Below, piece after piece: positions 1 through 8,905 of a stretch of 64,000 bases of DNA (the stretch's first letter is position 1; each line of letters begins with the position of its first letter). Origin of the DNA: Bradyrhizobium sp. NP1 (lineage in GTDB: Bacteria > Pseudomonadota > Alphaproteobacteria > Rhizobiales > Xanthobacteraceae); contig NZ_CP127385.1 of NCBI RefSeq assembly GCF_030378205.1, positions 1,528,001-1,592,000 on the forward strand, given 5' to 3'. Both the position numbers and the translations under genes were made by a program. The notes beneath the pieces are model-generated. The model did not search any database, was not told the origin of the DNA, and saw nothing but the letters and a program-made list of their open reading frames with translations.

Positions 1-782
1 AGACGCATGTGATGTGGCACCGCGTGGCACCTGAGCTTGCCGACCGCTTCACGCTCGTGATCGCCGATCTGCCCGGCTACGGCTGGTCCGACATGCCCGA
101 CAGCGACGAAAACCACACGCCCTACACCAAGCGCGCGATGGCGCGGACCATGGTGGAGGTGATGGAGCGGCTGGGCCATGTGCAATTCGCGCTCGCCGGC
201 CACGACCGCGGCGGCCGCGTTTCCTATCGGCTCGCGCTCGACCATCCCGGCCGGCTCTCGAAGCTCGCGGTGCTCGATATCCTGCCGACCTATAATTACT
301 GGGAGCGCATCAATCGTGTCTATGCGCTCAAGATCTATCATTGGACCTTCCTGGCGCAGCCGCATCCGCTGCCGGAGACGCTGATCACCGGCAGCCCCGA
401 TTTCTTCCTGCGCTTCAAGATGGCGAGCCAGACCAAGGCCAAAAATCTCGACGCGATCGATCCGCGCGCGCTCGAACACTATCTCGCGCCGTTCCGTGAT
501 CCCTCCCGCGTGCATGCGATGTGCGAGGACTACCGCGCCGGCGCCTATGCCGACTACGAGATCGACAAGGCGGACCTCGAGGCGGGCAGGAAGATCACGA
601 TCCCGATGCTGGCGCTGTGGGGCGATGCGGGGATAGCGCGCGCCGCGGCCACGCCGCTCGACACCTGGCAGCAATGGGCGACGAACGTCACGGGCTCGCC
701 GGTCGATTCCGGCCACTTCCTGACCGAGGAAAATCCGCAAGTGACGGCGAGGCTGCTGAAGGAATTTTTTCTGGCGGGGTAG
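1..782 (+). CDS. Haloacetate (fluoroacetate) dehalogenase-like alpha/beta hydrolase, 5' partial
   Basis: Alpha/beta-hydrolase that probably removes halide from short haloacids such as fluoroacetate, in the cytoplasm. The frame is open from base 3, so the N-terminus lies outside the window and the GTG at 9 is not a real start. The sequence shows the nucleophile elbow GHDRGGR (Asp codon at 204), a downstream LDILPT acidic segment, the YHWTF pair, a [10 protein letters not shown] segment and a terminal GHFLTEE histidine. In the fluoroacetate dehalogenase family these correspond to the nucleophilic Asp with two Arg, the His-Trp-Tyr halide pocket and the catalytic His. All expected positions are present, so an active defluorinase-type enzyme is plausible. 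Some family members act on other haloacids or epoxides. Substrate is inferred; the fold is sure. Confidence 0.85.
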   Translation, partial: THVMWHRVAPELADRFTLVIADLPGYGWSDMPDSDENHTPYTKRAMARTMVEVMERLGHVQFALAGHDRGGRVSYRLALDHPGRLSKLAVLDILPTYNYWERINRVYALKIYHWTFLAQPHPLPETLITGSPDFFLRFKMASQTKAKNLDAIDPRALEHYLAPFRDPSRVHAMCEDYRAGAYADYEIDKADLEAGRKITIPMLALWGDAGIARAAATPLDTWQQWATNVTGSPVDSGHFLTEENPQVTARLLKEFFLAG

Positions 783-808
783 AGGCCGGCGATCGCAGCA
801 AACTCAAA

Positions 809-913
809 CTGTCATACCCCGCGAAAGCGGGGTATCCAGTACGCCGAGATATCTCCGTCCAGTCACGACCGTCTCTGGAAGACTGGATCATCCGCTTTCG
901 CGAATGATGACAG
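809..913. repeat. Palindromic intergenic repeat
   Basis: An element of about 105 bp with inverted ends (CTGTCAT at the left, ATGACAG at the right) and inner inverted segments GCGAAAGCGGGGTATCCAGTA and ACTGGATCATCCGCTTTCGC. The central part resembles a palindromic repeat I recall as abundant between genes in Bradyrhizobium and Rhodopseudomonas. It lies between the convergent ends of the hydrolase and tadA, where it may also act as a bidirectional terminator. Confidence 0.75.
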
Positions 914-925
914 CGGATGGCCGGT

Positions 926-1372
926 CTACCGCCGCGCCTTGAAAAAGTCCTTCAGCAGGCCGGCCGCGCGCCCTTCGCCGACCGCGGAATAGACCTCCGG
1001 CACATGGTGGCAGGTCGGCTGCGCGAAGAAGCGCACGCCGGATTCGACTGCGCCGCCTTTCGGATCGGCCGCGCCGTAATAGAGCCGGCGGACGCGGGCG
1101 AAGGAAATCGCGCCCGCGCACATCGTGCAGGGCTCCAGCGTGACGTAGAGGTCGCAATCAATCAGCCGCTCGCTGCCGATCCGTTCGGCGGCCTGGCGGA
1201 GCGCCAGCATTTCGGCATGCGCGGTCGGGTCGCGGTCGGTGAGCGTCCGGTTCCCGGCGGTCGCGATCACGGCGTTGTCGCGCACGATGACGCATCCGAT
1301 CGGCACTTCGCCGGAATTTCCAGCCTTTTCGGCCGCCTCCAGCGCCAAATCCATGAAAGAAGGGGCGTTCAT
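926..1372 (-). CDS. tadA: tRNA-specific adenosine deaminase TadA
   Basis: Deaminates the wobble adenosine (A34) of tRNA-Arg(ACG) to inosine; cytoplasmic and usually essential. The 148-residue protein has the zinc-dependent deaminase signature: HAE (zinc-binding His and catalytic Glu) near residue 52 and PCTMC near residue 82, with the family-typical GEVPIGCVIV strand before them. Length is normal for bacterial TadA. It is divergent from the rluB gene that starts about 130 bp away, an arrangement I recall from other Rhizobiales. The ATG start opens directly on the deaminase domain, with no extension. Other cytidine/deoxycytidylate deaminases share the zinc motif but not this overall pattern. 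Confidence 0.95.
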   Translation of the reverse strand: MNAPSFMDLALEAAEKAGNSGEVPIGCVIVRDNAVIATAGNRTLTDRDPTAHAEMLALRQAAERIGSERLIDCDLYVTLEPCTMCAGAISFARVRRLYYGAADPKGGAVESGVRFFAQPTCHHVPEVYSAVGEGRAAGLLKDFFKARR

Positions 1373-1500
1373 GCCTCGTATTATCAGGATAAGTCTGCTA
1401 CTGGAAAAGCCTTCAGCAAAAGTCGATACCGGTTTTGCGAAAGCGCGGCCCGATCCGGAGCGCGCATGGTTGCCCTAATTGACCCCCAGTGAGCCCTTTC

Positions 1501-3549
1501 ATGCCCCGCGACGACGACAAGAACAACGATTCCCCGCGCGGCAGACGCGATCGGCCGTCCGGCGGCGGCAAGGGCCGCTCCGGCCGCCCCCGCGGCCCTG
1601 ACAAGAAGTTCGCCAAGCGGGGCTTTGGCGGCAAGGACTTCGATCGCGAAGGCGGTGGCGCCAAGCGCAGCTTTGCCAAAACTGAGGGTCGTCCGCCGCG
1701 CCGTCGCGACGACGCCGATGTCCCGCGCCGCGACTATGGCGACGATCGCCGGCCCGCGCGCTTCAATCGAGACCGCGACGAGCGTCCGCGTAGCGGGCGG
1801 CCATCTGCCGATCGCCCACCGCGCGATGCCGGCGAGAAACGCCCGTTCAAGCCGCGCGGCGAGCGCCCGAACTATGATCGTGACGACCGTGGGTCGCGGG
1901 ATGCGCGTCCAGCCGGCCGCTTCCAGGACCGCAAATTCGGCGAGAAGCGTCCCTTTGCGCCGCGCAGCGAGGGTTTTCGCGGCAACAGTGACCGCCCGCG
2001 GAAGGATTTCCGTGACCGAGACGGCGATCGGGGCAGGGATCGCAAGAGCGACTCCTGGGATCGCAAGAGCGACGCGGGCGACCGCAAGCGCGACGCAGGC
2101 GACCGCAAGGGCGGCGCTTGGGACCGCAGGGGCGGTGCTGGCGACCGCAAGAGCGGCGCTGGGGACCGCAAGAGCGGCGCTGGCGACCGCAAGCGCGGCG
2201 TTGGGGATCGTGGCGACTTCAAGCCCTGGCGCGACCGCGACGAGCGACCGCGCGACGACCGCCGCGGCAGGGACGAGCGGCCGCATCGGTCGCGGCCGGG
2301 CGAGGACCGTCCCAAATTCGATCGACCCCGGTGGAAGCGACAGGACGACGACAAGCGCCACGAGGGCCGCGGCGACTGGCACGAGCATCCGCGCAGCGAG
2401 GGGCGGAGCCGCGACCGGTTTGCCGATCGCCCGCGCCGCGACAATGAGGATGACAGCAAGGTTTTCGCCAAGCGCCCCGCCTTCGGCGGCCGCGGCGCCT
2501 ACCGCGAGCGCAAGCCTGACTTCGACCGGCGCCGTCCGCGCGAGGACGAGGTCAAGCCGAAGAAATCGGGTGAGCGGATCGCCAAGGTGCTGGCGCGCGC
2601 CGGGCTGGCCTCGCGCCGTGATGCGGAAGAGATGGTCGTGCAGGGTCGCGTCACCGTCAACGGCCGCGTGATCAACTCGCCCGCGCTCGATATCACCGCC
2701 AACGACGTGGTTGCGGTCGACGGCAAGCCGTTGCCGGCGCGCGAGCGGACGCGACTGTTTCTCTATCACAAGCCGCGCGGGTTGATGACGACGCATGCTG
2801 ACCCCGAGGGGCGGCCGACGGTGTTCGATAATTTGCCGGAAGGCTTGCCGCGGCTGATCAGCGTCGGCCGCCTCGACTTCAACACCGAGGGCCTGCTGCT
2901 GCTCACCAATGACGGAGGTCTCGCCCGCACGCTCGAACTGCCCGACACGGGCTGGCTGCGCCGCTATCGCGTGCGCGCCCATGGCGAGGTGACGCAGGCG
3001 CAGCTCGACCAGCTCAAGGACGGCATCGAGGTCGACGGTGTCAAATACGGTTCGATCGACGCCACGCTGGAACGCGACCAGGGCAGCAATGTCTGGCTGG
3101 TGTTCGCGATCCGCGAAGGCAAGAACCGCGAGGTGCGCAACGTGATGGCGCATCTCGGCCTCGAGGTGAACCGCCTGATCCGCATCTCCTACGGCCCGTT
3201 TCAGCTCGGCGAGATCGCCGAAGGCGAGGTCGAGGAGGTCAAGACGCGGGTGCTGCGTGAGCAGTTGGGTGACAAGATCGCAAAACTCGCGGGAGCGGAT
3301 TTCGGCGCGCCCGCGCCGCATGACGGCGAGAGTGCGGACGCGGAAGTGTCCGGCGGCGGGAAGCCGTTCAAGCCGGCAGGCAAGAGCGCGCTGATTGCCG
3401 ATCGGAAAGGCCGCCGCGTGCTGGTGCAGCGCACCGGCAGTGAGGAATCCCGCGAGCGCAACGAGCTCGAGGCGAGCGGCTACGGGCCGCCGCGCCGCCC
3501 GAAGCGCGGCTATCACGGCAAGCGCGATTTCAAGCCGCGGGACGAGTAG
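1501..3549 (+). CDS. rluB: 23S rRNA pseudouridine synthase (RluB/RsuA family) with long disordered N-terminus
   Basis: Isomerises a uridine in 23S rRNA to pseudouridine. About 355 N-terminal residues are low-complexity, dominated by Arg, Asp, Gly, Lys and Pro. They are followed by an S4 RNA-binding domain (roughly residues 357-410) and the catalytic domain with GRLDFNTEGLLLLTNDG, whose Asp (about residue 459) is the catalytic aspartate of the family. The E. coli enzyme lacks this N-terminal extension; extended versions occur in alphaproteobacteria. The extension contains perfect-frame heptads listed separately. An in-frame GTG at 1489 is an alternative start; the ATG at 1501 was preferred because no strong ribosome site favours the GTG. 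rsmD follows after 6 bp and is probably cotranscribed. RluB is preferred over RluE or RsuA by context; exact target site is inferred. Confidence 0.88.
   Translation: MPRDDDKNNDSPRGRRDRPSGGGKGRSGRPRGPDKKFAKRGFGGKDFDREGGGAKRSFAKTEGRPPRRRDDADVPRRDYGDDRRPARFNRDRDERPRSGRPSADRPPRDAGEKRPFKPRGERPNYDRDDRGSRDARPAGRFQDRKFGEKRPFAPRSEGFRGNSDRPRKDFRDRDGDRGRDRKSDSWDRKSDAGDRKRDAGDRKGGAWDRRGGAGDRKSGAGDRKSGAGDRKRGVGDRGDFKPWRDRDERPRDDRRGRDERPHRSRPGEDRPKFDRPRWKRQDDDKRHEGRGDWHEHPRSEGRSRDRFADRPRRDNEDDSKVFAKRPAFGGRGAYRERKPDFDRRRPREDEVKPKKSGERIAKVLARAGLASRRDAEEMVVQGRVTVNGRVINSPALDITANDVVAVDGKPLPARERTRLFLYHKPRGLMTTHADPEGRPTVFDNLPEGLPRLISVGRLDFNTEGLLLLTNDGGLARTLELPDTGWLRRYRVRAHGEVTQAQLDQLKDGIEVDGVKYGSIDATLERDQGSNVWLVFAIREGKNREVRNVMAHLGLEVNRLIRISYGPFQLGEIAEGEVEEVKTRVLREQLGDKIAKLAGADFGAPAPHDGESADAEVSGGGKPFKPAGKSALIADRKGRRVLVQRTGSEESRERNELEASGYGPPRRPKRGYHGKRDFKPRDE
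2056..2202 (+). repeat. In-frame 21-bp tandem repeats inside rluB
   Basis: Seven consecutive 21-bp units encode heptads of the form (G/W)DRKSGA, GDRKRDA and similar. The repeats keep frame and vary mostly by single substitutions, as expected from unequal recombination or slippage in a disordered RNA-binding tail. Confidence 0.85.
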
Positions 3550-3555
3550 GGCTGG

Positions 3556-4110
3556 ATGCGTGTCGTCGCCGGACGATTGAGGGGACGAAGCCTGGCTTCG
3601 CCGGCATCGCGCGATATCCGTCCGACCGCGGATCGCCTGCGCGAGTCCGTCTTCAACATCCTGATGCATGCCTATGAGAATCCGGTTCAGGACGCGCGCG
3701 TGCTCGACCTGTTCGCCGGCACCGGTGCGCTCGGCATCGAGGCGGTCTCGCGCGGCGCGGCGTTTGCGCTGTTCGTCGACAATGGGGCCGAGGCGCGCGC
3801 GCTGTTGCGCAACAATGTCGAGGCGCTGGGGCTTGGCGGCGTAACCAAGGTGTATCGCCGCGACGCGACCGACCTTGGACCTGCCCATCCGGTTCCGCCG
3901 TTCTCGCTGGTGTTTCTCGATCCGCCCTACGGCAAGGGGCTTGCGGAGAAGGCGCTGGCCTCGCTGCGAGACGGCGGCTGGTTGACGGAAGGCGCGCTCC
4001 TCGTGGTGGAAGAGGCAAAGGCCGCTTCGTTCAAGCCGCCGGATGGTTTCGAGGAACTGGACCGGCGCGCCTATGACGACACGGAGTTTGTGTTTTTGCG
4101 GAGCCTATGA
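3556..4110 (+). CDS. rsmD: 16S rRNA (guanine(966)-N2)-methyltransferase RsmD
   Basis: SAM-dependent methyltransferase that modifies G966 of 16S rRNA during 30S assembly. The protein is 184 residues. It opens with MRVVAGRLRGRSL and RPTADRLRESVFNIL, the hallmark N-terminus of RsmD. The SAM-binding motif LDLFAGTGALGIEA follows, and then the N6/N2-methyltransferase catalytic motif DPPYGKG. Length is standard. Only 6 bp separate it from rluB, forming an rRNA-modification operon. The ATG at 3556 gives the canonical start. Confidence 0.95.
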   Translation: MRVVAGRLRGRSLASPASRDIRPTADRLRESVFNILMHAYENPVQDARVLDLFAGTGALGIEAVSRGAAFALFVDNGAEARALLRNNVEALGLGGVTKVYRRDATDLGPAHPVPPFSLVFLDPPYGKGLAEKALASLRDGGWLTEGALLVVEEAKAASFKPPDGFEELDRRAYDDTEFVFLRSL

Positions 4111-4117
4111 AGGCTCT

Positions 4118-4277
4118 GTCTTTTCCCTCCCCCTTGTGGGGAGGGTGGCGCGTGGCGAGCATGGCGAACAACGCGTCAGGTGGGGGTAAGATCAGCGGCA
4201 ACATGTCGATGGAGCCCCCACCCCGGTCCTCGCTTCGCTCGGACCGACCCTCCCCACGCTTTGCGGGGGAGGGATAA
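4118..4277. repeat. Palindromic C/G-block repeat between rsmD and mutL
   Basis: Two hairpin-forming blocks, CCCTCCCCCTTGTGGGGAGGG near the left end and CCCTCCCC-ACGCTTTGC-GGGGGAGGG near the right end, enclose a segment with CCTCGCTTCGCTCGGA. The arms also pair with each other across the element. It lies between the convergent 3' ends of rsmD and mutL and resembles the dispersed palindromes typical of this group of genomes. Confidence 0.7.
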
Positions 4278-4278
4278 C

Positions 4279-6090
4279 TCACCTTCGCCCGAACAGTCTC
4301 TCGATGTCCGACAGCTTCAGTTCGACATAGGTCGGCCGGCCGTGGTTGCACTGGCCGGAATTCGGCGTCGCCTCCATCTCGCGGAGCAGCGCGTTCATCT
4401 CTTCCGGCTTGAGGCGGCGACCGGCGCGCACCGAGCCGTGGCAGGCCATGGTCGCCGCGACATGCATCAATCGCCGTTCGAGCGGCAGCGCCTCGTCCCA
4501 TTCCGCCATGTGCTCGGCAAGGTCGCGCAAGAGCGCACCGGCGTCGGTCTTGCCGAGCAGCGACGGTGTCTCGCGCACCGCGACAGCACCGGGGCCGAAG
4601 GATTCGATGGCGAGCCCGAACGAGGCGAGTTCCTCTGATCGTGCGAGCAGCCGCTCCACGGTCGCCTCGTCCATCTCGACGATCTCGGGGATCAGCAGGA
4701 TCTGCCGCTGCACGCCGTTTTTGGCGAGCGAGGCCTTCAGCCGTTCATAGACGATGCGCTCATGGGCGGCATGCTGGTCGACCACGATCAGTCCGTCGCG
4801 GGTCTGCGACACGATATAGGTCTCGTGGATCTGTGTCCGTGCCGCGCCGAGCGGACGGTCGATCAGGTCGGCGGACGCTTGCGTTTCGAAGCGCACGTCG
4901 GCGGTGGGCGCGCCGACATCGAAGGCGGCCTGGTCCTGTTCGGCAAACGCCGGCGCCGCCGCGCCGCCGAATGCGGGCATCGGGTTCACGGGATAGGACG
5001 GCGAGCGCCGCCAGTCCCAGTTGCCGGGACCCGGTGTGATCGCGGGCCGGAAAGCGGCAATCGCGCCGCCGGCGTCGTTGGCCGCGGTGCGGCGGCCTTC
5101 GCGCGCAAGACCCTCCTTCAGCGCATGCACGATCAGCGCGCGCACCAGACCGGCATTGCGGAAGCGCACCTCGGTCTTCGCCGGATGCACGTTGGCGTCG
5201 ACCTCGCGCGCATCGAGCGTGACGAACAGCGCCACGACCGGATGGCGGTCGCGCGGCAGATAGTCGGAATACGCCGCGCGCACTGCGCCGAGGATCAGCT
5301 TGTCGCGCACCGGGCGGCCATTGACGAACAGATATTGTCCGAGCGCGTTGGCGCGGGTCAGCGCCGGCGCGGCGGCGAAGCCTTCGACCACGATGCCGTC
5401 GCGCATCGCCCGCACCTCGATCGCATGGCTGCGAAAATCGCTTCCCAGGATATCACCGAGCCGCGTCAGCCGGCCGGCGGCGCCGGGCAGCGCCGCGGCC
5501 CAGGTCACCGGCGCGCGCTCTTCGCCGGCGAGGGTAAAGGCCACGTCGGGGCGCGCCATCGCGAGGCGCCGCACCACCTCGCGGATCGCTTCCGCCTCGG
5601 TGCGGTCGGTCTTCAGGAATTTCAGCCGCGCTGGCGTCGCGTAAAAGAGATCGCTGACCTCGACGCGGGTGCCCAGCGAGAGTGCGGCGGGCATCACGCC
5701 CGACTTCGTGCCGCCCTCGACCGCGAGCGACCAGGCGTGCGGCTCGCCGGCATGGCGCGTGGTGATGGAGAGCTTTGCGACCGCGCCGATCGAGGGCAGC
5801 GCCTCGCCGCGGAATCCGAGCGTCTTGATCTGCAGCAGATCCTCGTCATCGAGCTTGGAGGTCGCGTGGCGCTCGACCGCGAGCGCGAGATCGGTCGCGC
5901 TCATGCCGGAGCCGTCGTCGGTGATGGCGATGCGCCGCCGGCCGCCGCCGTCGGTGAAGATGTCGATCCGGCTTGCGCCGGCGTCGATTGCGTTCTCGAC
6001 CAGTTCCTTGACTACGCTCGCCGGACGTTCGACCACCTCGCCGGCGGCGATGCGGTTGACGACCTGCTCTGGGAGTTGGCGGACGGGCAT
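4279..6090 (-). CDS. mutL: DNA mismatch repair protein MutL
   Basis: Coordinates mismatch repair between MutS and strand incision. The 603-residue protein begins MPVRQLPEQVVNRIAAGEV. N-terminal GHKL ATPase motifs follow: ELVENAIDAG, DDGSGM, and GFRGEALPSIGAV. The C-terminal dimerisation domain carries DQHAAHERIVYE, matching the DQHA(X)2E(X)4E metal-binding motif of MutL endonucleases, plus ACHGSVRAGRRL and CNHGRPTYVEL, which complete the usual metal site. The protein is therefore likely a nicking MutL of the methyl-independent type, unlike E. coli MutL. The open frame extends upstream to 6333, but the conserved family N-terminus fixes the ATG at 6090. Confidence 0.97.
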   Translation of the reverse strand: MPVRQLPEQVVNRIAAGEVVERPASVVKELVENAIDAGASRIDIFTDGGGRRRIAITDDGSGMSATDLALAVERHATSKLDDEDLLQIKTLGFRGEALPSIGAVAKLSITTRHAGEPHAWSLAVEGGTKSGVMPAALSLGTRVEVSDLFYATPARLKFLKTDRTEAEAIREVVRRLAMARPDVAFTLAGEERAPVTWAAALPGAAGRLTRLGDILGSDFRSHAIEVRAMRDGIVVEGFAAAPALTRANALGQYLFVNGRPVRDKLILGAVRAAYSDYLPRDRHPVVALFVTLDAREVDANVHPAKTEVRFRNAGLVRALIVHALKEGLAREGRRTAANDAGGAIAAFRPAITPGPGNWDWRRSPSYPVNPMPAFGGAAAPAFAEQDQAAFDVGAPTADVRFETQASADLIDRPLGAARTQIHETYIVSQTRDGLIVVDQHAAHERIVYERLKASLAKNGVQRQILLIPEIVEMDEATVERLLARSEELASFGLAIESFGPGAVAVRETPSLLGKTDAGALLRDLAEHMAEWDEALPLERRLMHVAATMACHGSVRAGRRLKPEEMNALLREMEATPNSGQCNHGRPTYVELKLSDIERLFGRR

Positions 6091-6331
6091 GGGTTTCGAT
6101 AAGGATTCGCGTCGATCGTCACATTGTAGGCGGCATGGCGGCAAATGCATGCCCTGCGGGCGGGCGACGATTTCCCGTCGCGTGCGCGGGGAGCCTATCA
6201 CATTGATGCGATTGGCATTCGATGTTCGCCCCGCAAGGGGGCACCTGGAAGGCCGCGTCGTCCACAGGATTGTGGGGCTGTCGGTGCGGGTATATGGTTT
6301 GGAAAAACTACAAAACGACCGGGAGGAAGCC

Positions 6332-6643
6332 ATGTGCCAGCTCTTCGCGCACCAGCCGCAGCGCGACTATGAATCGCAGACGCGATCCCTGCGCATCGGC
6401 GGCCACTGCACCTCGATCCGCCTCGAAATGTCGTTCTGGGACACGCTGGAGGAGATCGCGGCCAAGGAGAAGATGAGTCTCGGCAAGTTCCTCACCTCGC
6501 TGCACAACGAGGTGCTCGATCATCATGGCGAGGTCAGGAATTTCGCGTCGCTTCTGCGCTGCTCCTGTCTGATCTACCGTTCGAGGGGTGCGGCGACGAT
6601 CCCGGAGTTCCGCGAGCCGGCGATCCTCGACGCCGCCGAGTAA
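6332..6643 (+). CDS. Ribbon-helix-helix domain protein
   Basis: Small protein of 103 residues. The segment CTSIRLEMSFWDTLEEIAAKEKMSLGKFL is a predicted ribbon-helix-helix fold (a beta strand, then two helices), which in most families binds DNA as a dimer. The C-terminal part is rich in Arg and Glu. The ATG at 6332 is preceded by a strong ribosome site (GGGAGGAA at 6321-6328), so the longer open frame upstream is ignored. It is divergent from mutL and convergent with the GMC oxidoreductase. It belongs to a family common in Rhizobiales whose targets are unknown to me; regulator versus antitoxin cannot be decided, and no toxin gene is adjacent. Confidence 0.85.
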   Translation: MCQLFAHQPQRDYESQTRSLRIGGHCTSIRLEMSFWDTLEEIAAKEKMSLGKFLTSLHNEVLDHHGEVRNFASLLRCSCLIYRSRGAATIPEFREPAILDAAE

Positions 6644-6721
6644 GGCGGCGGCCGCGGCGGCTTTTCGGCGCGACCGACGAAACGGCCCTTTCCCGGCGGG
6701 AGAGGGCCGCTGGTTTTCTCC

Positions 6722-8290
6722 TCAGATCTCCTTTTTCTGCATCGCGCCGGCGATGGTGTCGGCCTGCCGGATCGCGAGCGCGACGATGGTCAGCGTCGGG
6801 TTGCAGGCGGCGCCGCTGGTGAACTGGCTGCCGTCGGACACGAACAGGTTCTTGACGTCGTGGGTCTGGCCAAACTTGTTCACCACGCCGTCCCTGGCCT
6901 TCTCGCTCATCCGGTTGGTGCCGAGATTGTGGGTGCTCGGATAGGGCGGTGTCGGGTAGGTCACGGTCGCGCCAACGGCTTCATAGACCGCGGCGCCCTG
7001 CCTGTAGGCATGGGCGCGCATCGCGACGTCGTTCGGATGGTCGTCAAAATGCACGCTGGCGACCGACAGCCCGAACTTGTCCTTGACCTTCGGGTCGAGC
7101 GTGACGCGGTTGGTTTCCTGCGCCATGTCCTCGCCGACCAGCCACATCCCGGCCATGCGCGGATAGCCGTCGATGGCGCTGGTGAACGAGCGGCCCCAGG
7201 CGCCGGGGTTGAGGAACGCGGCCATGAAGGGCAGGCCGAGCGACAGCGTCTCCATCTCGTAGCCGCCGACGAAGCCGCGCTTCGGATCGTTCGCCGACTC
7301 GTCGCGAATGATCCCGGCCATGGTGGTGCCGCGATACATGTGCACGGATTTCTCGAACACCGCATAGACGCTGCCGGTCATGTGCCGCATGTAGTTGCGG
7401 CCGACCTGGCCGGACGAGTTGGCAAGCCCGTCGGGGAACATGTTCGAGGCGCTGTTGAGCAGCAGGCGCGGGCTCTCGATCGAATTGCCGGCAACCGCGA
7501 CCACGCGCGCCTTCTGCCGCTGCGTCGCGCCGCTCCCGTCCGCATAGACGACGCCCGTGACCTTTCCGCTCGCATCGTGTTCGATCTTGAGCGCCATGCT
7601 GTCGGGACGAACCTCGAGATTGCCGGTCGCTTCGCCCTTGGGGATCTCGGTGTAGAGCGTCGACCATTTCGCGCCGGACTTGCAGCCCTGGAAGCAGAAC
7701 CCGATCTGCAGGCAGGAGCCGCGGCCGTCGCGGGGCTCGCTGTTGATCGCCATGTTGCCGGTATGCACGGTCTTGTAGCCGAGCTTCTTCGCGCCGGCCT
7801 CGAGCACCCGGAAATTGTTGTTGCCGGGCAGGCCCGGAATGCCGTTGGTCCGGGTAACGCCCATCTTGTTCTCGGCCTTGGCGTACCAGGGCTCCATCTC
7901 GGCGAGCGTGACCGGCCAGTCCAGCAGGTTGGCGCCGGTGATGTTGCCGTAGATGCTTTTGGTCTTGAACTCGTGCTCGTTGAAGCGCAGCGAGGCGCCG
8001 GCCCAATGCGTCGTCGAGCCGCCGACCGCCTTCACGATCCAGGCCGGCAGGTTGGGAAAATCCCTGGCGACGCGCCAGCTCCCCGACGTGGTGCGCTCAT
8101 CCTTCCAGGCGAGCTGGAGGAAGCTTTCCCATTCGTCATTGATGAAATCCTGGTTCTCGATGCGGGGGCCTGCTTCAAGGACGACAACCTTGATGCCCTT
8201 TTGCGCGAGCTCATTGCCGAGCGTTCCGCCGCCGGCGCCGGAGCCGACGATCACGACCACGCTACTGTCATTCAGATCGAATTTTGCCAT
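6722..8290 (-). CDS. GMC-type FAD oxidoreductase
   Basis: FAD-dependent dehydrogenase of the glucose-methanol-choline family, 522 residues. The Rossmann dinucleotide site VIVGSGAGGGTLGNELA is at residues 13-30. The C-terminal part contains HNLGTNRMSE and a terminal GAACNPTLTIVALAIR segment, the pattern of membrane-associated sugar and alcohol dehydrogenases such as the large subunit of gluconate 2-dehydrogenase. No signal peptide is visible. The Tat-signal small subunit lies 30 bp upstream on the same strand, so the flavoprotein would travel to the periplasm by hitch-hiking on it. The substrate (sugar acid, polyol or alcohol) cannot be read from sequence. Confidence 0.9.
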   Translation of the reverse strand: MAKFDLNDSSVVVIVGSGAGGGTLGNELAQKGIKVVVLEAGPRIENQDFINDEWESFLQLAWKDERTTSGSWRVARDFPNLPAWIVKAVGGSTTHWAGASLRFNEHEFKTKSIYGNITGANLLDWPVTLAEMEPWYAKAENKMGVTRTNGIPGLPGNNNFRVLEAGAKKLGYKTVHTGNMAINSEPRDGRGSCLQIGFCFQGCKSGAKWSTLYTEIPKGEATGNLEVRPDSMALKIEHDASGKVTGVVYADGSGATQRQKARVVAVAGNSIESPRLLLNSASNMFPDGLANSSGQVGRNYMRHMTGSVYAVFEKSVHMYRGTTMAGIIRDESANDPKRGFVGGYEMETLSLGLPFMAAFLNPGAWGRSFTSAIDGYPRMAGMWLVGEDMAQETNRVTLDPKVKDKFGLSVASVHFDDHPNDVAMRAHAYRQGAAVYEAVGATVTYPTPPYPSTHNLGTNRMSEKARDGVVNKFGQTHDVKNLFVSDGSQFTSGAACNPTLTIVALAIRQADTIAGAMQKKEI

Positions 8291-8320
8291 GGTGATTCCT
8301 CCTGAGCGGGCCGTCGTGCT

Positions 8321-8869
8321 TCACGCTTTCGGCAGCCAGTCGATGTCGGCGAAGCCGCGGTTGATGTAGCCGCCATGTTCGGCCGAGGAGCCCTCGTAGC
8401 CGAACTTCGGCCAGACCTCTTTCTGGTTGTAGAGTGAGGCGATCAGGTCGCTGCGCAGCTTCTGGAAGAACTCGCCTTGCTCGATCGCCTGCAACAGCGC
8501 CACGCGGTCGGTCTCCCATGGCACCTCGGCATAGGCGACCTTGTGGCGGTCGCGCGCGTTCTGGTCGAGACGGCTGACGCCATCCGTGAGCAGCGCCTTG
8601 ACGGCGGGATCCTTCGCGGCCTTCTCGTCCCACGGCTTGATCGCTGTGATGTAGTAGCTGTCGGCGAGAGAATCGTGCGGATAGATGTCGCGAGCGATCT
8701 TGACCAGCGTCTTCATCGTCGCGGGTGTCAGCGTCGTGGCGTCGTCGGCCCAGGCGTCCGTGATGCTGAGGCCCGTGCTGGTCGCTACCGCCGCGACCGG
8801 CACCGCGGTTGCCGCACCTTTGAGAAAGACGCGGCGATCATATCTGCTTCTGCGATCGACTTCTCTCAT
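8321..8869 (-). CDS. Tat-exported small subunit, gluconate 2-dehydrogenase subunit 3 family
   Basis: Protein of 182 residues with a twin-arginine signal (RRVFLKGAATAVPVAAVA, residues 12-29) followed by a mature domain resembling the gamma subunit of gluconate 2-dehydrogenase. In characterised complexes this subunit escorts the FAD subunit through the Tat pathway. The start ATG at 8869 has an excellent ribosome site (GGAGGAAATTCCC before the ATG). The gene is 30 bp from the GMC gene, so the two form an operon. The third partner of classical complexes, a triheme cytochrome c, is absent; a single-heme cytochrome gene lies upstream beyond a repeat and a glyoxalase gene. The 5' flank is occupied by a double-hairpin repeat from 8906. 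Confidence 0.85.
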   Translation of the reverse strand: MREVDRRSRYDRRVFLKGAATAVPVAAVATSTGLSITDAWADDATTLTPATMKTLVKIARDIYPHDSLADSYYITAIKPWDEKAAKDPAVKALLTDGVSRLDQNARDRHKVAYAEVPWETDRVALLQAIEQGEFFQKLRSDLIASLYNQKEVWPKFGYEGSSAEHGGYINRGFADIDWLPKA

Positions 8870-8905
8870 GGGAATTTCCTCCGTTTGAATTCTTGTTGAT
8901 GCTGG

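Noticed and set aside
1384-3888. Very long open frame antisense to rluB and rsmD
   Set aside because: It mirrors the GC-rich codon pattern of rluB, has no recognisable domain and overlaps two sure genes on the other strand.
4118-4277. Possible CRISPR-like or small-RNA locus at the C/G-block repeat
   Set aside because: There are only paired palindromes, with no regular repeat-spacer units and no cas genes.
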